Assembly (NCBI GenBank): GCA_002631715.1
Contig: MRSX01000003.1
Coordinates: 62,001 to 126,000, forward strand
DNA length: 64,000 nt
Direction: 5' to 3'
Origin: Candidatus Porisulfidus sp. TsSOB
GTDB taxonomy: Bacteria > Pseudomonadota > Gammaproteobacteria > Poriferisulfidales > Poriferisulfidaceae
Shown here: positions 1-8,265 of the stretch, piece after piece
How the letters are laid out: each line of letters starts with the position of its first letter
Position numbering within the stretch: position 1 is the stretch's first letter
The notes under the pieces: generated by a model
Database searches by the model: none
What the model was told of the DNA's origin: nothing
Seen by the model: only the letters and a program-made list of their open reading frames with translations
Made by a program: the position numbers and the translations under genes

Positions 1-66
1 CACCCGTCTCTGCATCATTGATGCTGGAAGAAACAGGAACCGTATCCTGCAAAATAGAAGCATTTC

Positions 67-109
67 TTGCCATATGGCGAATTATATAATAATTATAGCC
101 AAATGGCAA
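67..109. promoter_or_regulatory. Paired palindromic operator flanking an AT-rich promoter core
   Basis: Two near-identical 10-bp palindromes, GCCATATGGC (69-78) and GCCAAATGGC (98-107), lie 29 bp apart. With their flanks they form an inverted repeat with 11 of 12 matching arm positions (67-78 and 98-109). The AT-rich centre holds TATAAT on the plus strand (85-90) and on the minus strand (86-81). The nearest gene on the right ends at 160 and points toward this site, so the element probably controls a leftward gene beyond the window edge. That it is a two-site operator over a -10 element is inference. Confidence 0.45.
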
Positions 110-159
110 TCTTATCCGGTCTCGGTCAAACCTGCTGGACGAGTCCGGCGACAAGTCGA

Positions 160-1245
160 TCAGTAGACGTACGGAATAATCCGTTTCGGCACTTTCTCCC
201 GATACTGGTGCCATAACTCACCGTATTTCTCTTCGCAGCGATGGTCATCGTCGCGTTCGCGCGTAGGCAGGAACACAGCGTAATAAAGCGGGTACAGCCA
301 AGGCACGATTAGCCAGGGCCACCCCAACGAAAGCGTCAGGCCGGTCGCCATCAAGACCTCACCTAAATAATTGATATGTCTTGATAAGCCCCAGAAACCG
401 CTACACAGAACGTGCCGCTCTCCGTCCGAGATGCTTTGCGGCTTGATCAACCCCAGAAATACATGTGAAGGGTCTCGCTTGAAATAGTACTTCTGCATGT
501 TTGCACCGCGCGCCAAGACCCACCCTGAAAAGAAAACGACCGCCGAGAGGATCAAGTACCAAGTCGGCGAATCCGGGTTGGGCAAGTCAGCTGTCGCCCA
601 CAGGCCGACTCCGTAGAAGTACGGGTAGAACACCAGGCACCCCCCGACGAGCTTGAACCCCAGCCGTTCCGCGAACAGGTCGTAGGTGTACAAGTGGACA
701 TGCTCGAACACCAGGTACTCGCAGATGAACCAGGTGAACAGGCAGACGTACAAGATTACGCCCAGGGAAAAATCCGTCGGATGGTTCAGGACATGGTACG
801 CGGCGAAAGACAGCAGGTTAAGCTCAAGCACGATGGCGCCGGCCGCGTAAAGATACATCTTCGCGTCTACCCGCCCGCCCGCCAGGCTTGGGTTCTTCTT
901 TCGACCGAGAAAATAGTCCTTGAGCCAGGAAGCCGATTGGGTCGGTACGTCACGCAGGGCGAGACCGGAAGCGATCAGTCCGAGGACAAACGCGCCGGCG
1001 AGACCGCTCCAGCGATGTTGCCAGAGCCACTCATAAGGCATCAGCCCGGTGTGCCCCGCCACAAACCAGGCAACAACAACCAAAAGGAAGACAGGAAGCC
1101 CGTTCAGTCGGTAGGTTATCGGTTCGTTCGAGGTTTCATCCCGGGCGTAGCCTTCGGCCCGGCGGGCCGGCACTAAGGCCTGGAGTGCCAGAATCAGGGC
1201 GAAGAGTCCCCAAGGCGCAAAGAACCCCAGCAGGTGCTCGATCAC
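160..1245 (-). CDS. ERG4/ERG24-family sterol reductase (delta-14/C-24 reductase-like)
   Basis: A 361-residue polytopic membrane protein of the ERG4/ERG24 family, NADPH-dependent enzymes that reduce sterol double bonds. Many hydrophobic segments fill the first 250 residues. The C-terminal third has the family signature: RGANMQKYYFKRDP, then SGFWGLSRHINYLGE near residues 282-296, and a closing ERDDDHRCEEKYGELWHQYR. The frame stays open further upstream to 1470, but that extension lies over the SDR gene and looks non-coding. The GTG at 1245 overlaps the SDR stop (GTGA), so I chose it. The overlap implies co-transcription with the SDR. Sterol synthesis is known in some Methylococcales; which double bond is reduced cannot be told here. 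Confidence 0.8.
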   Translation of the reverse strand: MIEHLLGFFAPWGLFALILALQALVPARRAEGYARDETSNEPITYRLNGLPVFLLVVVAWFVAGHTGLMPYEWLWQHRWSGLAGAFVLGLIASGLALRDVPTQSASWLKDYFLGRKKNPSLAGGRVDAKMYLYAAGAIVLELNLLSFAAYHVLNHPTDFSLGVILYVCLFTWFICEYLVFEHVHLYTYDLFAERLGFKLVGGCLVFYPYFYGVGLWATADLPNPDSPTWYLILSAVVFFSGWVLARGANMQKYYFKRDPSHVFLGLIKPQSISDGERHVLCSGFWGLSRHINYLGEVLMATGLTLSLGWPWLIVPWLYPLYYAVFLPTRERDDDHRCEEKYGELWHQYREKVPKRIIPYVY

Positions 1246-2036
1246 AGCAGACGCCGGGTCGATCGGCCAATGACCCGGATAGCAGCCTTTCGGGGAAGTA
1301 GACGGGTCGTGAGGAATGCCGCCATCCGGTTGATCGCGCCCGGAATGAAACGCGGACCCCGGCCCAGCGCCCGAAGCGTCCGTTTCGCCACCACCGCAGG
1401 ATCCAGCATCCCGGGCGCACCCATATTGAAAGTGCGCTGGTAGCCTGGCGTCGGCATTGCGCCGGCGCACGACACGACCACGTCAATATTCCGCTCGCCG
1501 AGTTCGGCCCAGAGCCCTTCCGCCAAGATAGTATTGAACGCTTTGCTGGCCGCATACGCGGCAACCCCGGGAGAGCCCTGCATGCCGGCCAAGGAAGAGA
1601 CCAGAACGACGGCGCCCCTGTTCCGTTCGCACATGGCGGGAGCCAAGGCCCGAATCGTCGTGACCGGACCCTGTACGTTGACGCGGACGAGTTGCTCCAG
1701 GCTGTCCGGATCCATTTCGGCGAACCGTCCCGTCGGGACGTAAGCCGCGTTGTAGACGATGATTCCGATCTCGAGGTCGGCCGTGGCCTCCTGCAGGATT
1801 CGAGCGAGTTCCGTGTCGGCCAGATCCTGGACCAGGCATCGCACTTCGACCCCGTGTCGGCGCCGGATGTCCTCGGCCACGCCTGAAAGCAACTCCGCCT
1901 GCCGGGCGATCAGGAGGAGATTCATCCCGTTTTCTGCAAGCTGCTTCGCGAATTCCGCCCCCAGTCCTTCCGAGGCACCCGCAACCACAGCCCAAGAGCC
2001 ATAACGGCTTGAAAACGGGTTCACTGCGTCCCCCAA
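1242..2036 (-). CDS. Short-chain dehydrogenase/reductase (SDR)
   Basis: A 264-residue classical SDR, a Rossmann-fold NAD(P)H oxidoreductase. Visible motifs: cofactor glycine motif GASEGLG (residues 20-26), NAA (96-98), catalytic SS at 147-148 and YAASK with Tyr161 and Lys165. The substrate is not readable. It overlaps the downstream sterol reductase by 4 bases, which suggests a 3-keto- or hydroxysteroid-type substrate, but that is inference from context. The first codon is TTG; an internal GTG at 2024 behind GGGGGA is an alternative start that would remove four residues. Confidence 0.75.
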   Translation of the reverse strand: MGDAVNPFSSRYGSWAVVAGASEGLGAEFAKQLAENGMNLLLIARQAELLSGVAEDIRRRHGVEVRCLVQDLADTELARILQEATADLEIGIIVYNAAYVPTGRFAEMDPDSLEQLVRVNVQGPVTTIRALAPAMCERNRGAVVLVSSLAGMQGSPGVAAYAASKAFNTILAEGLWAELGERNIDVVVSCAGAMPTPGYQRTFNMGAPGMLDPAVVAKRTLRALGRGPRFIPGAINRMAAFLTTRLLPRKAAIRVIGRSTRRLL

Positions 2037-2063
2037 TTGCCCACCTTTCCCGCTCTCGAGTAT

Positions 2064-2101
2064 AGCCCACCGTTCCCCTTGTTTTTTCGGGAATGGTGGC
2101 T
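2064..2101. terminator. Imperfect hairpin between znuA and the SDR gene
   Basis: The arms AGCCCACCGTTCCC (2064-2077) and GGGAATGGTGGCT (2089-2101) pair with one bulged C and one mismatch across an 11-base T-rich loop. The hairpin sits just after znuA. No T-run follows on the minus strand, so it may be an mRNA end-stabilising hairpin rather than a true intrinsic terminator. Confidence 0.35.
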
Positions 2102-2135
2102 CAGGTCATATGCTTTTTTCGATCCTGTCTCAGTT

Positions 2136-3089
2136 CTAGACTGCAGGCGCCAAACACTGTTTGAACGAAGTTGCCATGTTACGGATCAGGTCGAAATACG
2201 CCTCGGAACCATTCGGGTCGGCGGCGCCGAGAGGATCAAGCATGCCCATCCGAGCCGAGGTTCCCTCGATGATCGTGTCGATGAGGCTCGGTTCGAACTG
2301 GGCTTCGGCAAACACGCAAATCGCGCCGAGCCGGCGAACCTTGTCGCGAAGTTCCATGATGCGCCGGACGCTTGGGGCCTGATCCGGGTTGACCATCACC
2401 GAACCGACTGCTTCCAGACTGAAGCGATCCTCGAAATGCTGGTAGGCATCGTGAAACACAATAAAGGGCCGGTCGCGCGCCGGAGCAAGCTCCGCCGCAA
2501 TTTCCGCGGTCAGGTCCTCCAGGCGGCGCAAAAGTATTTCGGCATTTGCCGCATATGCCCCGGCATTGGCCGGGTCGGCCTCGGACAAGGTGTCTGCGAT
2601 CACGCGCACCATCGCCCCGGCATTCGCCGGGTCAAGCCAAAGGTGCAAATCGAGCGCGCCATCTCCGTTGTTCTCGCGATGCCCGCGAGTTTCAAAATCC
2701 CCCCCATCCCGGAGCGGGCGGTGGATCAAGCCTTGTACTTCGGACAGCAGGACGATGCGGGCGTGGCGCGCCAGTGTGCCGACCGAGCTGACAAGGGAAG
2801 TCTCCACCGACTTGCCGACCAGAAACACCACCCGGGCATTCTCAAGGCTCGCCGCATCAGAGGGACGCAGACTGAAGGCGTGCGGTGACGTGGTTCCGCG
2901 TATGATCAGGTGGGGCTCGCCGACCCCCGCCATGACGCCACTTACCAGCGAATGCACTGGTTTGATCGAAGCGACGACCTGGTTGGCGGCATCGGTTGCC
3001 TGTGCACTGGGGGAGGCGCTGCCGAGCAGTACCGTCGCAACCAAAAGGCAGTGCAAAGGCTTGGGGGCGAGAACGTATCCCAAATTCAT
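2136..3089 (-). CDS. znuA: Zinc ABC transporter periplasmic binding protein ZnuA
   Basis: A 317-residue cluster A-I metal-binding protein. It begins with a signal peptide (MNLGYVLAPKPLHCLLVATVLLG, cleaved near residue 30). Zinc-ligand histidines are visible in GTTSPHAFSLRPSD, DLHLWLDPANA and FHDAYQHFEDRF. A short charged, His-containing loop (residues ~120-135) precedes the second ligand, as in ZnuA proteins. The start at 3089 is the ATG of the signal peptide; the longer open frame upstream lacks one. The permease and ATPase (znuB, znuC) are not in the window. A Zur-box-like palindrome lies about 70-90 bases upstream. The neighbouring upstream gene is a CDF exporter, so uptake and export genes are side by side. 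Confidence 0.88.
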   Translation of the reverse strand: MNLGYVLAPKPLHCLLVATVLLGSASPSAQATDAANQVVASIKPVHSLVSGVMAGVGEPHLIIRGTTSPHAFSLRPSDAASLENARVVFLVGKSVETSLVSSVGTLARHARIVLLSEVQGLIHRPLRDGGDFETRGHRENNGDGALDLHLWLDPANAGAMVRVIADTLSEADPANAGAYAANAEILLRRLEDLTAEIAAELAPARDRPFIVFHDAYQHFEDRFSLEAVGSVMVNPDQAPSVRRIMELRDKVRRLGAICVFAEAQFEPSLIDTIIEGTSARMGMLDPLGAADPNGSEAYFDLIRNMATSFKQCLAPAV

Positions 3090-3158
3090 GTTCGACTTTT
3101 TATTAAATAATGACTCTTGGGCGACACGGGACACGCCGGCCGACATCGCTGGCCATTC

Positions 3159-3181
3159 CAATTGTAATACTATAACATTTG
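3159..3181 (-). promoter_or_regulatory. Zur-box-like operator upstream of znuA
   Basis: A 23-bp imperfect palindrome. The right half TATAACATTTG matches the gammaproteobacterial Zur half-site at 10 of 11 positions and the left half CAATTGTAATA matches at 8 of 11, around C3170. It lies between the CDF gene stop and the znuA start. TATAGT read leftward falls inside it, so bound Zur would cover the -10 region. Binding is inferred from sequence similarity. Confidence 0.7.
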
Positions 3182-3211
3182 TAGATCGGGAAGGGTGCGC
3201 CCGAGTGACCT

Positions 3212-4132
3212 TTAGCCGGATACGGCAGCCGGATTGTCGGTGCAATCCTCCAGTTCGACTTGCACCGTGACGTGATCGATATTGAAGCGTTCCGCCAAAC
3301 GGACCCGAATGGCGGCAATCGTCGAATCCGGTGGAGTGTCTTCAGTGATGCGCGCATGCAGGGTCAACAGCGAGTGCTCCTGAGACAAAGACCAGGCATG
3401 CACATGGTGAACATCTTCGACGCCTGGGATATGCGTGACCAGGTCCGGTCCAATTTCCTCCACGTGCAGTTGCTCGGGAACCCCTTCGAGCAGCACGTGC
3501 GCCGATTTCTTCAGCACGAACCAGGCGCTGCGCAACACCAGTAACCCGACCAGGAAGGAAAGCAGCGGGTCAATCATCATCCAGCCAGTCGCCATGATGA
3601 TCAGTGCCGCACTGACCGCCGCAACCGAGCCGAGCATGTCGCTGACCACGTGTATCAGGGCGCCCCGGACATTCAGGTTGTCGCGATTCGCCCCGTAGAA
3701 CAGAGCGAATGCCCCGAGATTGACGACCAGGCCAAGCGATGCCACCGCAAGCATAGGTCCGGCAAGCACTTCGGTAGGATTGAAGAGCCGGCCCACTGCT
3801 TCGAAAAAGATCCAGCCGACGATGAATATTAGGCTGACGCCGTTGGTAAAGGCGGCAAGGACCGGAAAGCGGTGGTAGCCGTAAGTCCGCGTCGCATCTT
3901 CCGGGCGCCGACTCAACCGGAAGGCGATCCATGCAAACAGCAAGGACACCGCATCGATCAACATGTGCGCGGCATCGGCCAGCAGTGCCAGAGATCCCGA
4001 GATCACGCCGCCGATGACCTCGGCGATCATGAACCCGCCGATCAGCAGGAACGCCCAGAAAATACGGCGGGCGTCACCCTCGTGCCCGCCGGAAACAGGC
4101 CCGGATCCGCGTGGATGGGGATCAGCAGACAT
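3212..4132 (-). CDS. Cation diffusion facilitator (CzcD/ZitB-like Zn2+ exporter)
   Basis: A 306-residue CDF-family inner-membrane antiporter that exports Zn2+ (or Cd2+/Co2+) in exchange for protons. Six hydrophobic helices are visible. The paired HxxxD zinc site is seen as ADAAHMLIDAVS in helix 2 and HVVSDMLGSVA in helix 5. The C-terminal cytoplasmic domain carries HHVHAWSLSQEHSLLTLHARI, typical of the dimerising metal-binding domain. ATG 4132 gives a normal length; the longer frame to 4183 adds unmatched residues. It precedes znuA on the same strand, with the Zur-like site between them. Confidence 0.88.
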   Translation of the reverse strand: MSADPHPRGSGPVSGGHEGDARRIFWAFLLIGGFMIAEVIGGVISGSLALLADAAHMLIDAVSLLFAWIAFRLSRRPEDATRTYGYHRFPVLAAFTNGVSLIFIVGWIFFEAVGRLFNPTEVLAGPMLAVASLGLVVNLGAFALFYGANRDNLNVRGALIHVVSDMLGSVAAVSAALIIMATGWMMIDPLLSFLVGLLVLRSAWFVLKKSAHVLLEGVPEQLHVEEIGPDLVTHIPGVEDVHHVHAWSLSQEHSLLTLHARITEDTPPDSTIAAIRVRLAERFNIDHVTVQVELEDCTDNPAAVSG

Positions 4133-4249
4133 CGTGACTCTCCTGCACAACCCAGTATAGTCGCACCCCGCTGCTGGAAGCACGCCGGGTCGAGGCTAGC
4201 CGGGGGTACATGGCCACTGCCACACAAGAGCGGCCACCACCCAAACATA

Positions 4250-4255
4250 TATAAT
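4250..4255 (+). promoter_or_regulatory. -10 element for the cytochrome oxidase operon
   Basis: A perfect TATAAT lies 48 bases before the ctaC start, in the 171-base gap between the divergent CDF and ctaC genes. No convincing -35 hexamer is present 16-18 bases upstream, so the promoter may need an activator or be spurious. Confidence 0.35.
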
Positions 4256-4303
4256 GTGGGTTTGATTTCGCTATTCCAGACGAAACACGCCCGATATCTA
4301 CAC

Positions 4304-5131
4304 ATGCCGGAAAGAATCCGTCGGTTGTTGCCGAATTTAAAATCCGTTCTGAACCTTCGCCGCCTCGCGGCCGGGGCTATTCTGTTGCCTTTCGCGAGCG
4401 CCGCACTGGCCGGCTGGGACACCCTCAACATGCCGGTCGGCGTCACCGAGGTCAGCCGCATCGTCTATGACCTGCACATGCTGATCTTCTGGATCTGCGT
4501 GGTCATCGGCATCGTGGTATTCGGCGCCATGTTCTATTCCATCCTGATGCACCGGAAGTCTCGCGGCGTGACCGCTGCGACGTTCCACGAAAGCACGACC
4601 GTGGAAGTAATCTGGACAGTCATCCCCTTCATCATCCTGGTCGCCATGGCGGTTCCGGCCACGGCCACCCTGATCAAGATGGAGGATTCCGGCCAATCCG
4701 AGATGACGATCAAAATCACCGGCTACCAGTGGCTGTGGCGTTACGACTACCTGGACCACGATTTCGGTTTTTACTCGTTCCTTTCGACTTCGCGCGATTC
4801 GATTCGCGATAGGGCGGAAAAAAGCGAACACTACCTGCTGGAAGTCGACCGACCCCTGGTCATCCCGACCAACACGAAAATCCGCCTGCTGATCACCGCC
4901 AACGACGTGATCCATGCCTGGTGGGTGCCGGATCTCGCCCTCAAGCGGGACGCCATACCGGGCTTCATCAACGAACTGTGGACCCAAATCGATGATCCCG
5001 GCGTCTACCGGGGCCAATGCGCCGAACTGTGCGGCCGCGACCACGGCTTTATGCCGATAGAGGTCCATGCCGTGCCCCCTGACGAATACCGCGCCTGGGT
5101 CGAGGAACAGACCGCCGGCGCTGCCGAATAA
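4304..5131 (+). CDS. ctaC: Cytochrome c oxidase subunit II (CuA subunit)
   Basis: A 275-residue subunit II of an aa3-type oxidase, which takes electrons from cytochrome c through the binuclear CuA centre. A signal peptide (to about residue 37, ending SAALAG) is followed by two transmembrane helices (HMLIFWICVVIGIVVFGAMF and VIWTVIPFIILVAMAV). The periplasmic cupredoxin domain carries the CuA ligands: VIHAWWVPDL and QCAELCGRDHGFM (Cys-x3-Cys-x3-His-x2-Met). There is no fused cytochrome c domain. ATG 4304 is the only start that yields a proper signal peptide. First gene of the cox operon. Confidence 0.95.
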   Translation: MPERIRRLLPNLKSVLNLRRLAAGAILLPFASAALAGWDTLNMPVGVTEVSRIVYDLHMLIFWICVVIGIVVFGAMFYSILMHRKSRGVTAATFHESTTVEVIWTVIPFIILVAMAVPATATLIKMEDSGQSEMTIKITGYQWLWRYDYLDHDFGFYSFLSTSRDSIRDRAEKSEHYLLEVDRPLVIPTNTKIRLLITANDVIHAWWVPDLALKRDAIPGFINELWTQIDDPGVYRGQCAELCGRDHGFMPIEVHAVPPDEYRAWVEEQTAGAAE

Positions 5132-5145
5132 CCTACGGAGCCGAC

Positions 5146-6723
5146 ATGAGCGAAATCGCCGCCGCGCACGACGACCACCACGACTATCACCCCAGCGGCC
5201 TGTGGCGCTGGGTCACCACGACCAATCACAAGGACATTGGCACGCTGTACCTGTGGCTGGCCATGATCATGTTCTTCATCGGCGGCGCGATGGCGCTGGT
5301 GATCCGCACCGAACTGTTCTCACCGGGCCTGCAATTCGTCGATCCCCAGTTCTTCAACTCGATGACCACGCTACATGCGCTGGTCATGATCTTCGGCGTG
5401 GTAATGCCCGCTTTCACCGGGCTGGCCAACTGGCAGATCCCCCTGATGGTCGGCGCCACCGACATGGCCCTGCCGCGCCTCAACAACTGGAGTTTCTGGA
5501 TTCTGCCGTTCGCGTTCGCCATGCTGCTGTCGACCATGTTCATGGATGGCGGCGGCCCGGCTGGCGGCTGGACCCTGTATCCCCCGCTCACCCTGCAGAC
5601 CGGCAACGCCTTGCCGTTCGTCATCTTCTCGATCCACTTCATGGGCATGTCCTCCATCATGGGCGCGATCAACATCATCGCCACCATCGTCAACATGCGT
5701 GCGCCGGGCATGCACATGATGAAGATGCCCCTGTTCGTTTGGACCTGGTTGATCACTGCCTTCCTGCTGATCGCCGTGATGCCGGTGCTGGCGGGCGGCG
5801 TCACCATGCTGCTGACCGACAAGTTCTTCGGAACCAGTTTCTTCAACGCAGCCGGCGGCGGCGACCCGGTCATGTTCCAGCATATCTTCTGGTTCTTCGG
5901 CCATCCGGAGGTCTACATCCTGATCCTGCCCTCGTTCGGGGTGGTTTCCAGCATCCTGCCGACCTTCTCCCGCAAGCCGCTGTTCGGCTACAGCTCGATG
6001 GTCTACGCAACCGCTTCGATCGCTTTCCTGTCGTTCGTCGTGTGGGCGCACCACATGTTCACGGTCGGTATGCCGCTGGCTGGTGAATTGTTCTTTATGT
6101 TTGCCACCATGCTGATCGCCGTGCCGACCGGCGTCAAGGTCTTCAACTGGGTCGCCACCATGTGGCGAGGCTCGATGACATTCGAGACCCCGATGCTGTT
6201 CGCCATCGGCTTCATCATCATGTTCACGATCGGCGGGCTCTCCGGTCTGATGCTGGCGATCGTGCCGGCGGACTTCCAATATCACGATTCCTATTTCGTG
6301 GTCGCACACTTCCACTACGTCCTGGTCCCCGGATCGATTTTCGCGATCATGGCGGCGGTCTACTACTGGCTGCCTAAATGGACCGGAAACCACTACCCGG
6401 AACGCCTCGGCAAATGGCACTTCTGGCTGTCCACCATCTTCGTCAACCTGACTTTCTTCCCGATGCACTTCGTCGGCCTCGCCGGCATGCCGCGACGCAT
6501 CCCCGACTATGCGCTTCAGTTCGCCGACTACAACATGCTGGCCTCGATCGGCGCGTTCGGCTTCGGCTTCGCGCAGCTGCTGTTCCTGTACATCGTGGTG
6601 GTGACCATCCGGGGAGGAGAAAAGGCGACGGACCAAGTCTGGGAAGGTGCGGAAGGGCTGGAGTGGACCTTGCCATCCCCGCCGCCGTACCATAGCTTCA
6701 CCACCCCGCCGGTGGTTCGATGA
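5146..6723 (+). CDS. ctaD: Cytochrome c oxidase subunit I
   Basis: A 525-residue heme-copper oxidase subunit I that reduces O2 and pumps protons. His77 (TTLHALVM) is a heme a ligand. HPEVY at 253-257 has the CuB histidine and its cross-linked tyrosine plus the D-channel glutamate, so this is an A-family enzyme. WAHHMFTVG and HDSYFVVAHFHYVL carry the remaining CuB and heme ligands. Twelve hydrophobic helices fit the family. A GGAG ribosome site lies seven bases before ATG 5146. It follows ctaC by 14 bases and overlaps the next small gene by ATGA. Confidence 0.97.
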   Translation: MSEIAAAHDDHHDYHPSGLWRWVTTTNHKDIGTLYLWLAMIMFFIGGAMALVIRTELFSPGLQFVDPQFFNSMTTLHALVMIFGVVMPAFTGLANWQIPLMVGATDMALPRLNNWSFWILPFAFAMLLSTMFMDGGGPAGGWTLYPPLTLQTGNALPFVIFSIHFMGMSSIMGAINIIATIVNMRAPGMHMMKMPLFVWTWLITAFLLIAVMPVLAGGVTMLLTDKFFGTSFFNAAGGGDPVMFQHIFWFFGHPEVYILILPSFGVVSSILPTFSRKPLFGYSSMVYATASIAFLSFVVWAHHMFTVGMPLAGELFFMFATMLIAVPTGVKVFNWVATMWRGSMTFETPMLFAIGFIIMFTIGGLSGLMLAIVPADFQYHDSYFVVAHFHYVLVPGSIFAIMAAVYYWLPKWTGNHYPERLGKWHFWLSTIFVNLTFFPMHFVGLAGMPRRIPDYALQFADYNMLASIGAFGFGFAQLLFLYIVVVTIRGGEKATDQVWEGAEGLEWTLPSPPPYHSFTTPPVVR

Positions 6724-6836
6724 CCCCACCCCGGACGCCCGAGCGCCGTGCCGCAATACGAACTGCCTGGATCGTAGCAATTGTCGCCATGACGATCTAT
6801 ATCGGCTTCTACTTCCTGGTGGGAACTGCAGGATGA
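6720..6836 (+). CDS. Small one-helix cytochrome oxidase assembly protein (38 aa)
   Basis: A 38-residue open frame locked between ctaD and ctaG by ATGA overlaps at both ends (6720-6723 and 6833-6836). It has a short basic N-terminus (TPPRTPERRAAIRT) and one hydrophobic helix (AWIVAIVAMTIYIGFYFLVG). Tiny single-span proteins in exactly this slot are annotated in many proteobacterial cox operons as small oxidase assembly proteins. The biochemical role is not established; the translational coupling argues that it is real. Confidence 0.75.
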   Translation: MTPPRTPERRAAIRTAWIVAIVAMTIYIGFYFLVGTAG

Positions 6837-7381
6837 AACGTCCGCATCGTCGAACGGCAATCCGGCTGGCGGCAGTCTGCGTGCTGATGCTGGGCTTCTC
6901 TTATGCGCTGGTTCCGCTTTACGATATCCTGTGCGACCTCACCGGACTGTCCGGGTCGACCAGCAACCTGACCCAGGCAACCCCCACCCCGCCCAAGGCT
7001 GAAACCGTTGCCGAACGCCAGGTCACTCTGCAGTTCGTTGCGAACGTCGACCATTCCATGCCTTGGGACATCCGTCCCGACCAGTTCGAGATGAAGGTCA
7101 ATCCCGGCCAGACCTACCAGACCGTATTCCATGCGCGCAACCGCACCGCGCAGCCCATGACCGGTCAGGCTGTCCCCAGCGTCACCCCGCAAATGGCTGC
7201 CCCGCACCTCATCAAGCAGGAATGCTTCTGCTTCACCAGCCAGCCGCTTGATGCCGGAGAAAGCGTTGAAATGCCTCTGATTTTTAAGGTCAGCGAACGT
7301 CTGCCCTCAAACATCGGAACCCTGACCCTGTCGTACACCTTCTTTGACGTTTCCCCAACTTCCGGGACCCAATCAGGCTGA
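6833..7381 (+). CDS. ctaG: Cytochrome c oxidase assembly protein CtaG/Cox11
   Basis: A 182-residue Cox11 family protein, a membrane-anchored copper chaperone that delivers Cu to the CuB site of subunit I. One N-terminal transmembrane helix (IRLAAVCVLMLGFSYALVPLYD) precedes a periplasmic immunoglobulin-like domain with the copper-binding motif CFCFTSQPL and the family residues GESVEMPLIFKV. ATG 6833 overlaps the preceding small gene; the open frame upstream inside ctaD is not coding. It is followed five bases later by ctaE. Confidence 0.94.
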   Translation: MKRPHRRTAIRLAAVCVLMLGFSYALVPLYDILCDLTGLSGSTSNLTQATPTPPKAETVAERQVTLQFVANVDHSMPWDIRPDQFEMKVNPGQTYQTVFHARNRTAQPMTGQAVPSVTPQMAAPHLIKQECFCFTSQPLDAGESVEMPLIFKVSERLPSNIGTLTLSYTFFDVSPTSGTQSG

Positions 7382-7386
7382 CCCTC

Positions 7387-8256
7387 ATGTCGAACTCTAC
7401 GCTCTACTACATTCCCGAACCCAGCCACTGGCCGATCGTCGGCTCCGTCGGCCTGTTCACCACCCTGATCGGCGCCGCGCTGATGATGCTGGACTCGGCC
7501 GTCGGCACCTGGCTTCTGGCGGCCGGCATCCTGATCGTAGTGCTCATGATGTTTGGCTGGTTCGGCACCGTGATCAGCGAGAGCGAGAGCGAAACCTACA
7601 ACGCACAGGTCGACCTGTCGTTCCGTTGGGGGATGTTCTGGTTCATCTTCTCGGAGGTGATGTTCTTCGCCGCCTTCTTCGGCGCCCTCTACTACGCCCG
7701 CCAGTATTCGTTGCCGTGGCTCGGGGGCGAGGGCCCCGGCATCCTCACCAATACCTATCTGTGGGAAGGCTACGAGGCCCTGTGGCCCTATACCGCGAAC
7801 GGCCCGGGCGAGATCGGCGGCGCATTCACCCATATGGGCGCCTGGGGCCTGCCGGCAATCAACACGCTGGTCCTGCTGACCAGCGGCGGCACGGTCACTT
7901 GGGCGCACCATGCCCTCAAGGCCGGGCACCGGGGTCAACTGATCGCCGGACTGTTCCTGACCGTGGCGCTGGGGTTCCTCTTCATCGGGTTGCAGGCATA
8001 CGAATACATGCACGCCTTCACGGATCTCAACCTGAACCTGGGATCGGGCATCTACGGTTCAACTTTCTTCATGCTGACCGGCTTCCACGGCCTGCATGTC
8101 ACGATTGGGGCCATCATTCTGACCGTCGTGCTGTTCCGTTGCATTTCCGGGCATTTCACCCCGAATCGACACTTCGCGTTCGAGGCGGCAGCCTGGTACT
8201 GGCACTTCGTTGACGTCGTTTGGCTTGGCCTGTTCGTCTTCGTCTACTGGCTGTAA
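7387..8256 (+). CDS. ctaE: Cytochrome c oxidase subunit III
   Basis: A 289-residue subunit III with seven hydrophobic helices. It stabilises subunit I and the D proton path. Family features: WFGTVISESESETYNAQV, FRWGMFWFIFSEVMFFAAFF, and the C-terminal TGFHGLHVTIG and AAWYWHFVDVVWLGLF. It is the last core subunit of the operon; the following gene on the plus strand is SURF1, after a small antisense gene. Confidence 0.96.
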   Translation: MSNSTLYYIPEPSHWPIVGSVGLFTTLIGAALMMLDSAVGTWLLAAGILIVVLMMFGWFGTVISESESETYNAQVDLSFRWGMFWFIFSEVMFFAAFFGALYYARQYSLPWLGGEGPGILTNTYLWEGYEALWPYTANGPGEIGGAFTHMGAWGLPAINTLVLLTSGGTVTWAHHALKAGHRGQLIAGLFLTVALGFLFIGLQAYEYMHAFTDLNLNLGSGIYGSTFFMLTGFHGLHVTIGAIILTVVLFRCISGHFTPNRHFAFEAAAWYWHFVDVVWLGLFVFVYWL

Positions 8257-8265
8257 CGGAACACG

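Noticed and set aside
1-63. A leftward open frame from an ATG at 63 to the window edge.
   Set aside because: Only 21 codons are visible, with no ribosome site or recognisable sequence; it may be the start of an off-window gene but cannot be supported.
1246-1470. A 75-codon N-terminal extension of the sterol reductase.
   Set aside because: It overlaps the conserved C-terminus of the SDR gene and has no membrane-protein character; GTG 1245 is the coupled start.
5371-6780. A 469-codon open frame antisense to ctaD.
   Set aside because: It mirrors the third-position bias of ctaD, has an extreme His/Asp/Gln/Arg composition and no family resemblance.
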